Source of the DNA: Senegalimassilia sp003474385
GTDB lineage: Bacteria; Actinomycetota; Coriobacteriia; Coriobacteriales; Eggerthellaceae
Length of the DNA stretch: 39,191 nt
Direction: 5' to 3'
NCBI RefSeq assembly: GCF_003474385.1
Contig: NZ_QUCY01000024.1
Location: 1 to 39,191, forward strand
Shown here: positions 1 to 8,275 of the stretch, piece after piece
Layout of the letters: each line of letters starts with the position of its first letter
Numbering within the stretch: the stretch's first letter is position 1
Position numbers and translations under genes: made by a program
Notes under the pieces: generated by a model
What the model was told of the DNA's origin: nothing
The model's input: only the letters and a program-made list of their open reading frames with translations
Databases searched by the model: none

Positions 1-61
1 CGAACCTGGATAGGAGAATCTGAACCCCCATCAACTTTACGCCGTCGTTCCTGAGATTCAT
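1..61 (-). CDS. possible partial ORF running off the left edge
   Basis: A minus-strand frame opens with ATG at 61 and stays open for 20 codons to the window edge. An AAGGGG motif sits about 10 bases upstream of the ATG. The peptide starts MNLRNDGVKL and matches no family I can name. The DNA upstream of it (minus strand, about 75-130) carries GACATCGCGACTTTAAC, which vaguely recalls the terminal region of some insertion sequences. Only 20 codons are visible, so this is a weak call. Confidence 0.25.
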   Translation of the reverse strand, partial: MNLRNDGVKLMGVQILLSRF

Positions 62-195
62 GCTTTACCAACCCCTTCGCCTTATGTTAAAGTCGCGATG
101 TCTCCCATTACCAGTCAGGGCGACACTGCGAGTCAAAATACGGCCTAGCCAAAAATGTCCTTCGGGACGCCACGTAGGTGGCAATCTGACTTGCC

Positions 196-225
196 GAAAG
201 CCCCATTCGGGGCTTTCTTTATTTT
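196..225 (+). terminator. Rho-independent terminator reading rightward
   Basis: The stem GAAAGCCCC / GGGGCTTTC (196-204 with 209-217) closes over the loop ATTC and is followed by a T-rich tail at 218-225. The T-tail is on the plus strand, so it stops rightward transcription arriving from outside the window. A smaller GTCC-TTCG-GGAC hairpin lies at 157-168. No convincing gene is visible between 62 and 423. Confidence 0.65.
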
Positions 226-348
226 ATGCGAATGCCCAGGTCAAAACCATAGCTGACAGCTAATGGAAGGTTACGCGCGGCGAATAGCCGTCGCAGGAAT
301 CAAGGCCGTCCCGCGCATGCAACAACATATGCCCTCCCCCAACAACAA

Positions 349-382
349 TCCCCCGGCAGCGCCACACAGCGCTGCCGGGGGA
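349..382 (-). terminator. hairpin ending the dihydroorotase operon
   Basis: A perfect 14-bp stem (349-362 with 369-382) with a six-base loop lies 42 bases past the dihydroorotase stop codon. The downstream T-tract on the minus strand is weak (GATTGTTGTTGG), so it may terminate poorly or mainly protect the mRNA 3' end. Confidence 0.6.
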
Positions 383-423
383 AACCCTACAGCAAGCAAC
401 CTCTACCCCGACCCGGGACGCCC

Positions 424-1698
424 TTACTCGCCGTCCTCGTATACCACGTTGCCGGCGCAGATGGTGTACTTCACCTTCCCGTAAAGGTCCTCCCCCGCAA
501 ACGGGGTGTTCGCCGCCTTCGAGACGAACTTCGATCCCACGTGCCAGCGTTCGCCTTCGTTGAAGATCACCAGGTCAGCGTCGGCGCCTTCCGTAATCGC
601 ACCCTTGTCCAACTTATAGAGTTTCGCCGGGTTCAGACTCATCTTCTCGATCAGCTGCATGAGCGTCAGGTGCCCCTTGCGCACAAGATTCGTGATGCCC
701 AGGGCAAGGGCGGTCTCCAGCCCGATGATGCCGCTGGGCGCCTCGGCGAACGGCTTGGCCTTCTCCTCGGCGGAATGCGGTGCATGGTCGGTGGCGATGA
801 TGTCGATCGCTCCGTCCTTCAAGCCCTCGATGATGGCGTAACGGTCCGCCTGCGTTCGCAGCGGCGGGTTCATCTTCGCCATCGTGCCCTTCTCCAGCAC
901 GGCGTCCTCGGTCAGCGAGAAATGATGCGGCGTGGCCTCGGCCGTCACGTGCGCGCCCATCTCCTTCGCCAGGCGCACCAGCTGCACCGAGTTCGCCGAG
1001 CTGATGTGCTGGATGTTCACCCGCGCGCCCGTGTGCAGCGCCAGCATGCAGTCGCGCGCCACCAGCACGTCCTCGGCCAGCGCGGGCGCGCCGCCCAGCC
1101 CCAGCGTCTTCGACACGGCACCCTGGTTCACGCCCGGCGACTCGATGAACGCGCGGTCCTCCTCATGGAACGAAAGCGGCAGGTCGAGCTTCGTCGCACG
1201 CTCCATCGCGCTCTTGACCAGGGCCTCGTCCATCAGCGGGATGCCGTCGTCGGTGAAGCCCGCGGCCCCGTGGGCGGCAAGCTCCTCCATGTCCACCAGC
1301 TCGCGCCCCTGCATGCCGCGGCTGATGGTCGCGCATGTCAGCACGTTGATGCCGCAGCGCGCCCCGCGCTCGAGCACGTAGCCGAGCGTCTCCGCGTTGT
1401 CCACGGGCGGCTTCGTGTTCGCCATGCACACCACGCTGGTGAACCCGCCGGCAGCGGCCGACGCGGCGCCGCTTTCGATGTCCTCCTTGTACGTGAAGCC
1501 CGGATCGCGGAAGTGCACGTGCACGTCCACCAGGCCCGGAGCCACCACGCAGCCCTTCGCCTCGATGATGCGCTCATAGTCCTCCGAGCGCTGGTACTTG
1601 CCGATCTTCGCTATCTTGCCGCCGTCTATCACCAAGTCGAGCACATCGTCGATGCCGCGCGCAGGGTCGATGACGCGGCCGTCTTTCACCAGGATCAT
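424..1698 (-). CDS. pyrC: dihydroorotase (type I)
   Basis: The 424-residue protein is a full-length amidohydrolase-fold dihydroorotase, which interconverts N-carbamoyl-L-aspartate and L-dihydroorotate. The signature DVHVHFRDPG is at residues 58-67, with H60 and H62 as metal ligands. Further metal and substrate motifs are HISSAN, ATPHHF, MNPPLRT and ATDHAPH. The bridging ligand region reads FTDDG, an Asp as in type I dihydroorotases, rather than the carboxylated Lys of hydantoinases and dihydropyrimidinases. The frame is open further upstream, but ATG at 1698 (MILVKDG) gives the family length and overlaps the carbamoylase stop as ATGA, implying translational coupling. No pyrB or carA/B is adjacent. 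The partner is a carbamoyl-amide hydrolase, so a catabolic role is as likely as de novo pyrimidine synthesis. Confidence 0.9.
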   Translation of the reverse strand: MILVKDGRVIDPARGIDDVLDLVIDGGKIAKIGKYQRSEDYERIIEAKGCVVAPGLVDVHVHFRDPGFTYKEDIESGAASAAAGGFTSVVCMANTKPPVDNAETLGYVLERGARCGINVLTCATISRGMQGRELVDMEELAAHGAAGFTDDGIPLMDEALVKSAMERATKLDLPLSFHEEDRAFIESPGVNQGAVSKTLGLGGAPALAEDVLVARDCMLALHTGARVNIQHISSANSVQLVRLAKEMGAHVTAEATPHHFSLTEDAVLEKGTMAKMNPPLRTQADRYAIIEGLKDGAIDIIATDHAPHSAEEKAKPFAEAPSGIIGLETALALGITNLVRKGHLTLMQLIEKMSLNPAKLYKLDKGAITEGADADLVIFNEGERWHVGSKFVSKAANTPFAGEDLYGKVKYTICAGNVVYEDGE

Positions 1699-2918
1699 AG
1701 CGCCTCTTCCTTCAAATGCTCGTACATCACCATCGCGCCGTCGAGAATCGATTCGATGGTGGCGAACTCCTTCTTGTTGTGGCTGATGCCCTTCGCGCAC
1801 GGGATGAACACCATGCCCGTGTCGCAGATATGCGCAAACGACATGGCGTCGTGACCTGCGCCGCTGATCATCAGACGATGCGGGATGCGCAGGCGTTTCG
1901 CCGCGTCGAGCAACTTCTGCTGCGTCTCGGACGACATCTCGATCGGCGGGATGTCGGAGGTTTTCTCGCGGAAGTACTTGAGGCGGCGCTTCTCGCAGAT
2001 GCGCGTGCACGCAGCCTTCAGGCGCGCCTCCATGCGGTCGAGGCTGGCCACGTCGATGCCGCGCATGTCGATGCCCAGCTCCACCTCGCCGGGGATGACG
2101 TTGAGCGTGTTGGGGTGGTTCGTTACGACGCCCACCGTGGCCACGGACTGGTGCATGGCCTCGGACTTGCCGATCTCCTCGACTTCCAAGATGATCTCGG
2201 CCGCCGCCGCGAGCGCATCGGAGCGCATGCCCATGGGCGTGGCACCCGAATGCTCCGCGTTGCCGTGCACGTGCACCTTGAAGCGGCGCGGGCCGGCGAT
2301 GGTGCTCACGATGCCCACGGCGTCGCCGTATTCCTCCAGGACCTTGCCTTGCTCGATGTGCAGCTCAAGGTACTCGCGGATGCCCTGGATACGCTCGGGC
2401 GTCAGGCTGTAGCCCTTGCGGTCGAACACCTCGTGCAGCGTTTCGCCCTGCTTGTTCACGGCCTCGCCCACGTCGTGCTTGTAGATCTCCCTGGTGATAA
2501 GGCCGCTGCCGATGGTGCTCCTGCCGAAATTGCTGGACTCCTCGCAGCGCATGGCGCCCACGCGGATGGGCAGGTCAACGCCGTCACGTTCGGCCCAGCC
2601 CATCACCAGCAGCCCAGCGATGATTCCCGCGACGCCGTCGTAGCGCCCGCCTTCGATCACCGAATCCAAGTGCGAGCCGACCAGCCAGAAGGGCTCGTCC
2701 ATGCTGTACTGCGGACGGTACAGGTAGGTGTTTCCCACCTGGTCGGCGAAGTGACCGTAGCCCTTCTCCTCGCCGAGCGTGCACAAGGCCCGGTGCATCT
2801 CGTCCTCGACCTCGGTGTAGCCGAGCCGGGTCACGCCGCCCGACTCGCAGCTGCCGATGCCGTAGAACCGGTCGAAAAGGTATTCTGCATACTCAACGTC
2901 TTCGATAGCGTGCCGCAT
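1695..2918 (-). CDS. M20-family N-carbamoyl-amino-acid amidohydrolase (hydantoinase/carbamoylase type)
   Basis: The 407-residue protein is a two-domain M20 metallopeptidase-fold enzyme of the Zn-dependent hydantoinase/carbamoylase group (allantoate amidohydrolase, beta-ureidopropionase, L-carbamoylase). Metal-site motifs are GSHLDS (81-86), GGRYDG (90-95) and CEESSNFGRS, then LELHIEQG and, near the C-terminus, GAGHDAMSF with GISHNKKEF. These match the family consensus. The start at 2918 has AAAGGAG six bases upstream. It is the first gene of a two-gene operon and its stop overlaps the dihydroorotase start. In that setting N-carbamoyl-L-aspartate is the logical substrate (ureidosuccinase: carbamoyl-aspartate to aspartate, CO2 and ammonia). 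The substrate is inferred from context, not from specificity residues. Confidence 0.85.
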   Translation of the reverse strand: MRHAIEDVEYAEYLFDRFYGIGSCESGGVTRLGYTEVEDEMHRALCTLGEEKGYGHFADQVGNTYLYRPQYSMDEPFWLVGSHLDSVIEGGRYDGVAGIIAGLLVMGWAERDGVDLPIRVGAMRCEESSNFGRSTIGSGLITREIYKHDVGEAVNKQGETLHEVFDRKGYSLTPERIQGIREYLELHIEQGKVLEEYGDAVGIVSTIAGPRRFKVHVHGNAEHSGATPMGMRSDALAAAAEIILEVEEIGKSEAMHQSVATVGVVTNHPNTLNVIPGEVELGIDMRGIDVASLDRMEARLKAACTRICEKRRLKYFREKTSDIPPIEMSSETQQKLLDAAKRLRIPHRLMISGAGHDAMSFAHICDTGMVFIPCAKGISHNKKEFATIESILDGAMVMYEHLKEEAL

Positions 2919-3091
2919 AGCTTCTCCTTTCGCATATCGGCATAGTAGTCCAACGCGCTGCACCAGTCCGCGACCACCACCGAAACCGCACTTCACAGGC
3001 AGAAAGCGCGGTTTGCGCGACGCGATGGGCCCTCGTAGCCGGCGCTTTCCCGGCCGTTGTATTTCGGGCTCGTAAATTCTGCAACAAACCC

Positions 3092-3119
3092 TTGCAAATA
3101 ATCGGTATGAGAGTATTTT
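3092..3119 (+). promoter_or_regulatory. candidate promoter of the MFS gene
   Basis: TTGCAA (3092-3097) and TATTTT (3114-3119) are separated by 16 bases and lie 42 bases before the chosen start of the permease. The 240-base divergent gap (2919-3161) must also hold the promoter of the leftward operon, for which I see no clear hexamers. Confidence 0.5.
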
Positions 3120-3161
3120 CATTGAAAGTTTGACCACTTGCAGAATGGGATGGAAATTACT

Positions 3162-4379
3162 ATGCCACACAAAGAAAAAGCTTCCGAGATGAAGCACTAC
3201 GCCGGCAAAGCCGTGTTCTCCGCGGCCATCGGCCACGCGCTCGACGGCCTAGACCTCATGATCTTGAGCTTCGCGCTCTCCGGCATCATCGCCACCTTCG
3301 GCGTTGACAACGCCACCGCCGGCTCGCTCACGTCCATCACGCTGGCGGGCGCCTTCCTAGGCGGCCTGGTCTTCGGCACGCTGGCCGACAAGCTCGGCCG
3401 CATCAGGGTGCTCACCTACTCGGTCATCTTCTTCGGCGTGTTCACCCTGTGCTCGGCCTTTGCCCCCAACTTCGAGCTGATGGCGCTGTTCCGCTTCCTG
3501 GCGGGCCTGGGCATCGGCGCCGAGTTCGGCCTGGGCATGGCCATCGCCTCCGAGGTTTCCAGCCCCGCTAATCGCGCGAAGGCAACTTCCGCCGTCGGCC
3601 TGGGCTTCCAGGTAGGCGTGCTGGTCGCCTCGCTTGCCTCCGCGCCCATCATCGCCGCGTTCGGCTGGCGCGGCCTGTTCGCGGTCGGCGTCGTTCCCGC
3701 CATCATCGCCATCATCATCCGCGCGTTCGTGCCCGAGCCGCCCATCTTCGAGGAGCACAAGGCCTCCGGCAAAAAGCACGGCAACCTGGCCAGCCTGTTC
3801 AACTCGCCCACGCGCATCAAGTACTCCGTGGTCATCATCATCCTGTGCACCGTGCAGAACGCCGGCTACTTCGGCATCATGACCTGGCTGCCGAAGTACC
3901 TCAACGGCGAGCTTGGCCTGAGCCTGACCTCCACCGGCATGTGGACCGCCGTCACCGTCATCGGCATGATGATCGGCATCTCGGTATTCGGCTGGCTGGC
4001 CGACAAGGCCGGCCGTCGCCCCGCGTTCTGGACCTTCCAGATCGGCGCCGCCGTCATGATCGTCATCTACAGCCACCTGACCGACCCCACGGCGCTGCTG
4101 TTCGGCGGCTTCTTCATGGGCATGTTCGCCAACGGCATGATCGGCGGCTACGGCACGCTGATCGCCGAGCTGTTCCCCACCGAGGTGCGCGGCACGGCGC
4201 AGACCGCGCTGTACAACGCCGGCCGCTTCATCGGCGGCGCGTCGGCCCCGGTTGTCATCCCGATTATCGCCGCCGGCCACGGCTTCGGCTTCGCCATCGG
4301 CTGCGTGGCCTGCATCTACGTGGTTGCGTTCATCGCCATGTTCTTCCTGCCTGAGAAGAAGGGCTCCGACCTGGAGTAA
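3162..4379 (+). CDS. MFS transporter, aromatic-acid:H+ symporter (AAHS)-like
   Basis: The 405-residue protein has about 12 hydrophobic segments and both copies of MFS motif A: GTLADKLGRIR between helices 2 and 3, and GWLADKAGRR between helices 8 and 9. Helix 1 carries DGLD, matching the DGxD motif typical of the AAHS group (PcaK-like), and EVSSPANRAKA follows helix 4. It diverges from the dihydroorotase/carbamoylase operon. A cyclic carboxylate such as orotate is therefore an attractive substrate, by inference. The frame also allows TTG at 3138 and ATG at 3150. ATG at 3162 is chosen because GGGATGG lies eight bases upstream, but this choice is uncertain. A strong terminator follows. Confidence 0.85.
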   Translation: MPHKEKASEMKHYAGKAVFSAAIGHALDGLDLMILSFALSGIIATFGVDNATAGSLTSITLAGAFLGGLVFGTLADKLGRIRVLTYSVIFFGVFTLCSAFAPNFELMALFRFLAGLGIGAEFGLGMAIASEVSSPANRAKATSAVGLGFQVGVLVASLASAPIIAAFGWRGLFAVGVVPAIIAIIIRAFVPEPPIFEEHKASGKKHGNLASLFNSPTRIKYSVVIIILCTVQNAGYFGIMTWLPKYLNGELGLSLTSTGMWTAVTVIGMMIGISVFGWLADKAGRRPAFWTFQIGAAVMIVIYSHLTDPTALLFGGFFMGMFANGMIGGYGTLIAELFPTEVRGTAQTALYNAGRFIGGASAPVVIPIIAAGHGFGFAIGCVACIYVVAFIAMFFLPEKKGSDLE

Positions 4380-4490
4380 CGGGCTGCGCAAGCGCACTGG
4401 ACGCAACCCAGGCCTGCAAGGGCCGGTGATAGCCCAGGTCGCAAGCGCCGAACGCGCTATGCCAGTTCGACCGCGCTTGCAAGTTTGCAA

Positions 4491-4524
4491 AGGCGTCGTC
4501 CCTGCAAGGGGGCGACGCCTTTTT
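4491..4524 (+). terminator. Rho-independent terminator after the MFS gene
   Basis: The stem AGGCGTCG / CGACGCCT (4491-4498 with 4513-4520) has inner CCC/GGG pairing and is followed by TTTTTGTTT. It lies about 110 bases past the permease stop. Confidence 0.8.
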
Positions 4525-4594
4525 GTTTCTGCCAGGGTTTTCCGCTGCTGCTGCGCAACCACCGTTCCCAGCGCTATATGCGGGCTCAAGCAGC

Positions 4595-4628
4595 AAAAAA
4601 GCCCCTGCGCAGCACACGCAGGGGCTTT
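4595..4628 (-). terminator. Rho-independent terminator after the cold-shock gene
   Basis: On the minus strand the stem AAGCCCCTGCG / CGCAGGGGCTT is followed by TTTTTT (plus-strand A run 4595-4600). It lies 28 bases past the csp stop codon and faces the terminator of the MFS gene. Confidence 0.85.
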
Positions 4629-4655
4629 CAGCTACCTGTTTAAGAAAGCGGTGGG

Positions 4656-4859
4656 TTACAGACGAACCACGTTGCTTGCCTGGAGCTTGCCGTTCTGACC
4701 AGTGGTCACATCGAAGGAAACAGCCTGGCCCTCGTCGAGGGTCTTGAAGCCGTCCATCTTGATCTCAGAGAAGTGCACGAACAGGTCCTCGCCGTCGTTC
4801 TGAGAGATGAAGCCGTAACCCTTCTCGGGGTTAAACCACTTAACAGTACCTTCCGCCAT
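4656..4859 (-). CDS. cold-shock protein, CspA family
   Basis: The 67-residue single-domain protein has the oligonucleotide-binding beta-barrel of the CspA family. RNP1-like KGYGFIS and RNP2-like LFVHFSEI are intact, and the start MAEGTVKWF is canonical. It binds single-stranded RNA/DNA and acts as an RNA chaperone in the cytoplasm. ATG at 4859 has AGAGGA upstream. The open frame extends further upstream but without homology. It is monocistronic with its own terminator and a leader of roughly 90 bases if the proposed promoter is right. Bacteria often carry several csp paralogues, so no letter is assigned. Confidence 0.95.
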   Translation of the reverse strand: MAEGTVKWFNPEKGYGFISQNDGEDLFVHFSEIKMDGFKTLDEGQAVSFDVTTGQNGKLQASNVVRL

Positions 4860-4955
4860 TTTAAATCCTCTTTTCTCTCCCGCGCTATCGCACGGGGGTA
4901 ACACTGCGCGTTGCATGGCGGCAACACTCGCCCTCACCTCGAGAGCACGCGTTCC

Positions 4956-4984
4956 ATCATACGCTAACAGCCAAGGAAAACGTC
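4956..4984 (-). promoter_or_regulatory. candidate promoter of the cold-shock gene
   Basis: A TATGAT -10 (4956-4961, minus strand) lies about 97 bases upstream of the csp start. The matching -35 position (4979-4984) reads GACGTT, a poor match. An isolated TTGACA (minus strand, 5022-5027) has no -10 at a usable distance. Nothing else is recognisable between 4860 and 5149. Confidence 0.35.
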
Positions 4985-5149
4985 CGGGAATCTGGCAGGG
5001 CGGGAAGATTTAACGTTAGGTTGTCAATGCGGCCGCGATCGGCTGCCAGGCAGGAGAGGCGAGCTGTCCGCTGACGCGCAGCAGCCCAAGCAACCCGCCG
5101 CCGGCGCTATCTCGGGCGAAGCCCCCAGAAGGCTACGGCACTGATGGCA

Positions 5150-5980
5150 CTACCTCGCGCGCAGTTCCCAAAACGCTACGGCGCTGGCGGCGGCGACGTT
5201 GAGGCTGTCCACGCCATGAGCCATGGGGATCTTCACCGTATAGTCGCAGGCGGCGATGGTCGAGGGGAACAGGCCCGCCCCCTCAGTGCCGAGCACCATA
5301 GCTAAGCGCTCGCACTCGGCAAGCCGTGGGTCGCCCAGCGCAAGCGAGCGGTCCTCGAGTGCGAGCGCCGCCACCTTGAACCCGGCCGCATGCAGCAGCG
5401 GGACGCCCTCGGCGGCCCATTGGCGCTGCGTGCCGATGCGAGTCCACGGCACCTGCAGCACCGTGCCCTGGCTCGTACGGCTGGCGCGGCGGAACAGCGG
5501 GTCGTGGCATGAGGGCGTGACCAGCACGGCATCGATGCCGAACGCGTGCGCCGCGCGGAACGCGCTGCCGATGTTGGCATAGTTGCCCACATCCTCGAGC
5601 ACGGCGATGCGACGGGCGCTGGCAAGCAGCTGCGCGGGATCGGGCAGCGCGGGGCGCTCGAACGCGGCCACGGGGCCGCGCACGATCTTGTAGCCGGTGA
5701 CCTGGGAGAACAGGGAGTCGGGAACGCGCAGCGCCGGGCAGTCGGGGTGTTGCGCGAACAGCTTGCGAGCAAGCGGCGCGGCGTCATCGGCCCAAGACTC
5801 GCTTACCAGAAAGGAGCGCGGGCGGACGCCTGCCTCGATGGCTGCCGCGATGACCGCGCGCGACTCCGCCATGAACAAACCGGCGGACGCGTCGGGCCAA
5901 GCAGCCAGGTCGGCATCGCGCACACGCGCATACGGCGCCAAGCGCGCATCGTTTACGCTGGTCAGATGCTCGTACGGCAT
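5150..5980 (-). CDS. SpoU/TrmH-family RNA 2'-O-ribose methyltransferase
   Basis: The 276-residue protein has a variable N-terminal substrate domain and a C-terminal SPOUT (trefoil-knot) domain. The three SpoU motifs are visible: motif 1 around EDVGNYANIGSAFRAA, motif 2 VLGTEGAGL, and motif 3 IPMAHGVDSLNVAAASAV. Such enzymes transfer methyl from S-adenosylmethionine to ribose 2'-OH of rRNA or tRNA. The target base cannot be read from sequence. ATG at 5980 has AAAGGACG upstream. The following gap (5981-6104) shows no clear terminator. Confidence 0.9.
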   Translation of the reverse strand: MPYEHLTSVNDARLAPYARVRDADLAAWPDASAGLFMAESRAVIAAAIEAGVRPRSFLVSESWADDAAPLARKLFAQHPDCPALRVPDSLFSQVTGYKIVRGPVAAFERPALPDPAQLLASARRIAVLEDVGNYANIGSAFRAAHAFGIDAVLVTPSCHDPLFRRASRTSQGTVLQVPWTRIGTQRQWAAEGVPLLHAAGFKVAALALEDRSLALGDPRLAECERLAMVLGTEGAGLFPSTIAACDYTVKIPMAHGVDSLNVAAASAVAFWELRAR

Positions 5981-6104
5981 GAAGTCGTCCTTTCTTTGCC
6001 AGGCGTTTGCGGCAAGGCCATCGTATCGCCCGCAAGGGTCGATCGGTCGAACGGATCGGCAAGTCGTGAGGCCCACGCGGATCGGGGCTGGCGCTGCGGC
6101 GAGC

Positions 6105-6881
6105 CTATTGTTGCAGCAGAGTTCGGCTGGTTTGCGCGATTCGCTCGCGCAGTTCGGCGGGGTCGTCGCCTCGCAAGACCGCAAGCTGGGTCAACGTTTC
6201 CTCGAGCAGTTTGCGCACTCGGGCGGCGCTCCACGGTGCGCCCGCGGACGCCGGCTCATCGGTCTCAAGCAGCAACCGGTCAACGGGAATCGCCTGTGCG
6301 TAGGCTCGTCCGCGCTTCGATCCCAACATGCGCGGGTTCACGCTGAAGTAGCAGCCCGCCCGCCGCGCACGCGTGAGCTGGTCGGACGTGCCGGAAAACC
6401 AATGGATGATGCAGGCGTTGCCCACCATGGCGCCAAGCGCACTCGCACGTTCAAGCACGTCGAGCACGTCATCGACCGCGCGAACCGCATGCACGGACAG
6501 CACCTTGTCGCCCGTTCGAGCGCACGCATGAGCGACACACGCCAGCGCATCAAGCTGCGCCTTGCGCGTATCGGCATGACGCGGCGAAAAGTCCAATCCC
6601 ACTTCGCCAACGAACCGGGTACGCGCAACAAGACCGTACAAGCGATCCCAATTAGCAGCGACGTCGTATTCGCCAACCCACCAGGGATGCAGGCCCGCAC
6701 CCGTGCGCACGTTGCCCGCGCCGGCAAGCGCAACCCGCTGCTCGGCGAACTCCGCCGGCGTCACCGTATTTGAAAACGCACCCACGCCAGCGGCCGCAAG
6801 AGCCCGCGCCGCCTGTGCCGCATCTTCGCAAAACCCCAGGTGACAATGCGTGTCGAAATAAGCGGGCTCGTCCATGCTCAT
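6105..6881 (-). CDS. TatD-family metal-dependent hydrolase
   Basis: The 258-residue TIM-barrel hydrolase has the TatD-family ligands: DTHCHLG (HxH) at the N-terminus, GEVGLDFS, SVHAVRA, IIHWFSG and LLETDEPA. TatD proteins are metal-dependent 3'-5' exonucleases or related hydrolases. The start at 6881 overlaps the stop of the upstream ABM gene as ATGA, so the two are translationally coupled. A second Met lies two codons in. It is the last gene of the tcdA-ABM-tatD run. The substrate is unknown. Confidence 0.88.
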   Translation of the reverse strand: MSMDEPAYFDTHCHLGFCEDAAQAARALAAAGVGAFSNTVTPAEFAEQRVALAGAGNVRTGAGLHPWWVGEYDVAANWDRLYGLVARTRFVGEVGLDFSPRHADTRKAQLDALACVAHACARTGDKVLSVHAVRAVDDVLDVLERASALGAMVGNACIIHWFSGTSDQLTRARRAGCYFSVNPRMLGSKRGRAYAQAIPVDRLLLETDEPASAGAPWSAARVRKLLEETLTQLAVLRGDDPAELRERIAQTSRTLLQQ

Positions 6882-7180
6882 GCGCCCCCGACAACCAGGC
6901 ACACCACCTTGGTGGACAAGCCATAGCGCTGCTTCACGTCAGCGAGCTTCGCAAAATGCGCCGTGCCCGTATGCGCTTGCTGCGCCTCGCTGCTCGACCA
7001 ACGCTCCAACAAAAGCACCTGATCGGGCGCATCGACTGGCAGCAAGTACTCATACTGCAAACAACCTTGCTCCGCGCGACTCGATTCCGCCATGCGCAGC
7101 TGAGCCAAATCGCGCAGAAGGTCATCGCGTTCGCCCACCGTTACCGTATAGCGAACCTGAAAGAATACCTCGTCGTTCAT
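6878..7180 (-). CDS. ABM-domain (YgiN-like) small protein
   Basis: The 100-residue protein has the antibiotic-biosynthesis-monooxygenase fold signature: an early FFQVRYTVTVGERD strand-helix, GCLQYEYL, LLLERWSS and HFAKLADV. YgiN-like members are dimeric ferredoxin-fold proteins, some being quinol monooxygenases. No cofactor motif can be read. GGGAGGC precedes ATG at 7180. It sits 19 bases after tcdA and overlaps tatD by four bases, so the three are likely one transcript. Confidence 0.85.
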   Translation of the reverse strand: MNDEVFFQVRYTVTVGERDDLLRDLAQLRMAESSRAEQGCLQYEYLLPVDAPDQVLLLERWSSSEAQQAHTGTAHFAKLADVKQRYGLSTKVVCLVVGGA

Positions 7181-7199
7181 GAAAGCCTCCCCATAGCCC

Positions 7200-8066
7200 T
7201 TACGCTTCCGGCACTTGGGCTATCTCGCAGAGCACCTTGCCTGCCAGCATCTGACCGAAAATCGGCGGCATGAACGACGCCGTGCCCAGGTTGGTGCGCT
7301 CGCGGCGCTCTGCGCCCTCCACGGCGGGGCGCTTCACCGGCTCCTCGCACGAGTACAGCACGCGCAGGCGGCGGATGCCGCGCTTGCGGCACTCCTTGCG
7401 CATGACGCGCGCAAGCGGGTCGTTGCGCGTTTCGGAGACGTCGGCGAAGCGCAGGCACTCGGGGTGCAGCTTGTTGGCGCCGCCCATGCTGGAGATAAGC
7501 GGCATCCCCGTGCGGTCGGCGTACTCGGCGATGGCCAGTTTTGCGGAAACGGAGTCGATGGCGTCGATGAGCATGTCAACTTTCCCCAGGTAGCGGTCGA
7601 GCAGCGGCGCCACGTCGTCGGCGCGCAGGAACATGTCGAGCGCCTCCACCTCGCAGTCGGGGTTGATGTCGTGCACCATGTCGCGCACCACCTCGTGCTT
7701 TTTGCGCCCGAGCGTGCTGTGGAACGCGATGGCCTGGCGGTTGATGTTGGACAGCCCGACGATGTCGTGATCGAGGACGATCAGGTGCCCCACGCCGCCG
7801 CGCGCCAGCGCCTCCACGCAGTTCGAACCCACGCCGCCCAGACCGATGACCATGACGGTGGCCGCCTCCACGCGGTCAAGGCCGGCGCTGGTCATGATGA
7901 CCTCAAGCTTCTCGGTGGGCGTGCCGCGGCGCGTGCGGACGCGCAGCGACTCAGCGATCTCCTCCCGCGTACGCGGCGTAGGTGCCGGGGCACCGGCGAC
8001 CGCCGCTCCGCTCGAGGTCGCCTTGTCCGCAATAGTCGCATTCTCGCTGTTCTCGTTCTCGGCCAT
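7200..8066 (-). CDS. tcdA: tRNA threonylcarbamoyladenosine dehydratase (ThiF/E1-like)
   Basis: The 288-residue E1-like adenylating protein has an N-terminal low-complexity stretch of about 35 residues, then the Rossmann motif GLGGVGSNCVEALAR, acidic LDHD, SNINRQ, and DAIDSVSAK. This arrangement is that of TcdA (CsdL), which uses ATP to cyclise t6A37 in tRNA to ct6A. The ThiF/MoeB relatives usually carry a CxxC zinc pair and a sulfur-carrier partner, neither of which is obvious here. AAAGGGG precedes ATG at 8066. It is the first gene of the tcdA-ABM-tatD run. Confidence 0.85.
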   Translation of the reverse strand: MAENENSENATIADKATSSGAAVAGAPAPTPRTREEIAESLRVRTRRGTPTEKLEVIMTSAGLDRVEAATVMVIGLGGVGSNCVEALARGGVGHLIVLDHDIVGLSNINRQAIAFHSTLGRKKHEVVRDMVHDINPDCEVEALDMFLRADDVAPLLDRYLGKVDMLIDAIDSVSAKLAIAEYADRTGMPLISSMGGANKLHPECLRFADVSETRNDPLARVMRKECRKRGIRRLRVLYSCEEPVKRPAVEGAERRERTNLGTASFMPPIFGQMLAGKVLCEIAQVPEA

Positions 8067-8231
8067 GCCGCCCCTTTCGCGCGCGCCGCAAAAGCGGCGG
8101 TTTCGTGTTTCGCGTTCATCCTAGCATCACGAACCCGCGCAGCCCTTCAGCGGCCAACATCATCACGGAAGAAGGGGAAGCGCGAGCGCAAAAGCCTGAT
8201 GTTCGTGCAAACCCGCAAGTCGAGCTAACGC

Positions 8232-8270
8232 AAAAGCGGGGCGGGCGCGATTGTTGCGCCCACCCCGCTT
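8232..8270 (-). terminator. terminator of the Ser/Gly-rich membrane-protein gene
   Basis: A long GC-rich stem (AAGCGGGG..GGGCGC with GCGCCCGCCCCGCTT, loop near 8252) begins five bases past the stop codon and ends in TTTT on the minus strand (8232-8235). The remaining 8067-8231 holds no gene I can support. Confidence 0.7.
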
Positions 8271-8275
8271 GCCCG

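Noticed and set aside
424..1698. Hydantoinase/dihydropyrimidinase or allantoinase for the amidohydrolase
   Set aside because: The bridging position is in FTDDG rather than a carboxylated-lysine motif, and DVHVHFRDPG with MNPPLRT fits dihydroorotase. Allantoinase remains a weaker alternative.
541..1854. Long plus-strand frame of 437 codons opposite the dihydroorotase and carbamoylase
   Set aside because: It is the GC-rich antisense shadow of two clearly homologous genes, with Arg/His/Val-biased composition and no motifs.
5022..5027. TTGACA on the minus strand upstream of the cold-shock gene
   Set aside because: No -10-like hexamer at 15-19 bases, so it is not a convincing promoter.
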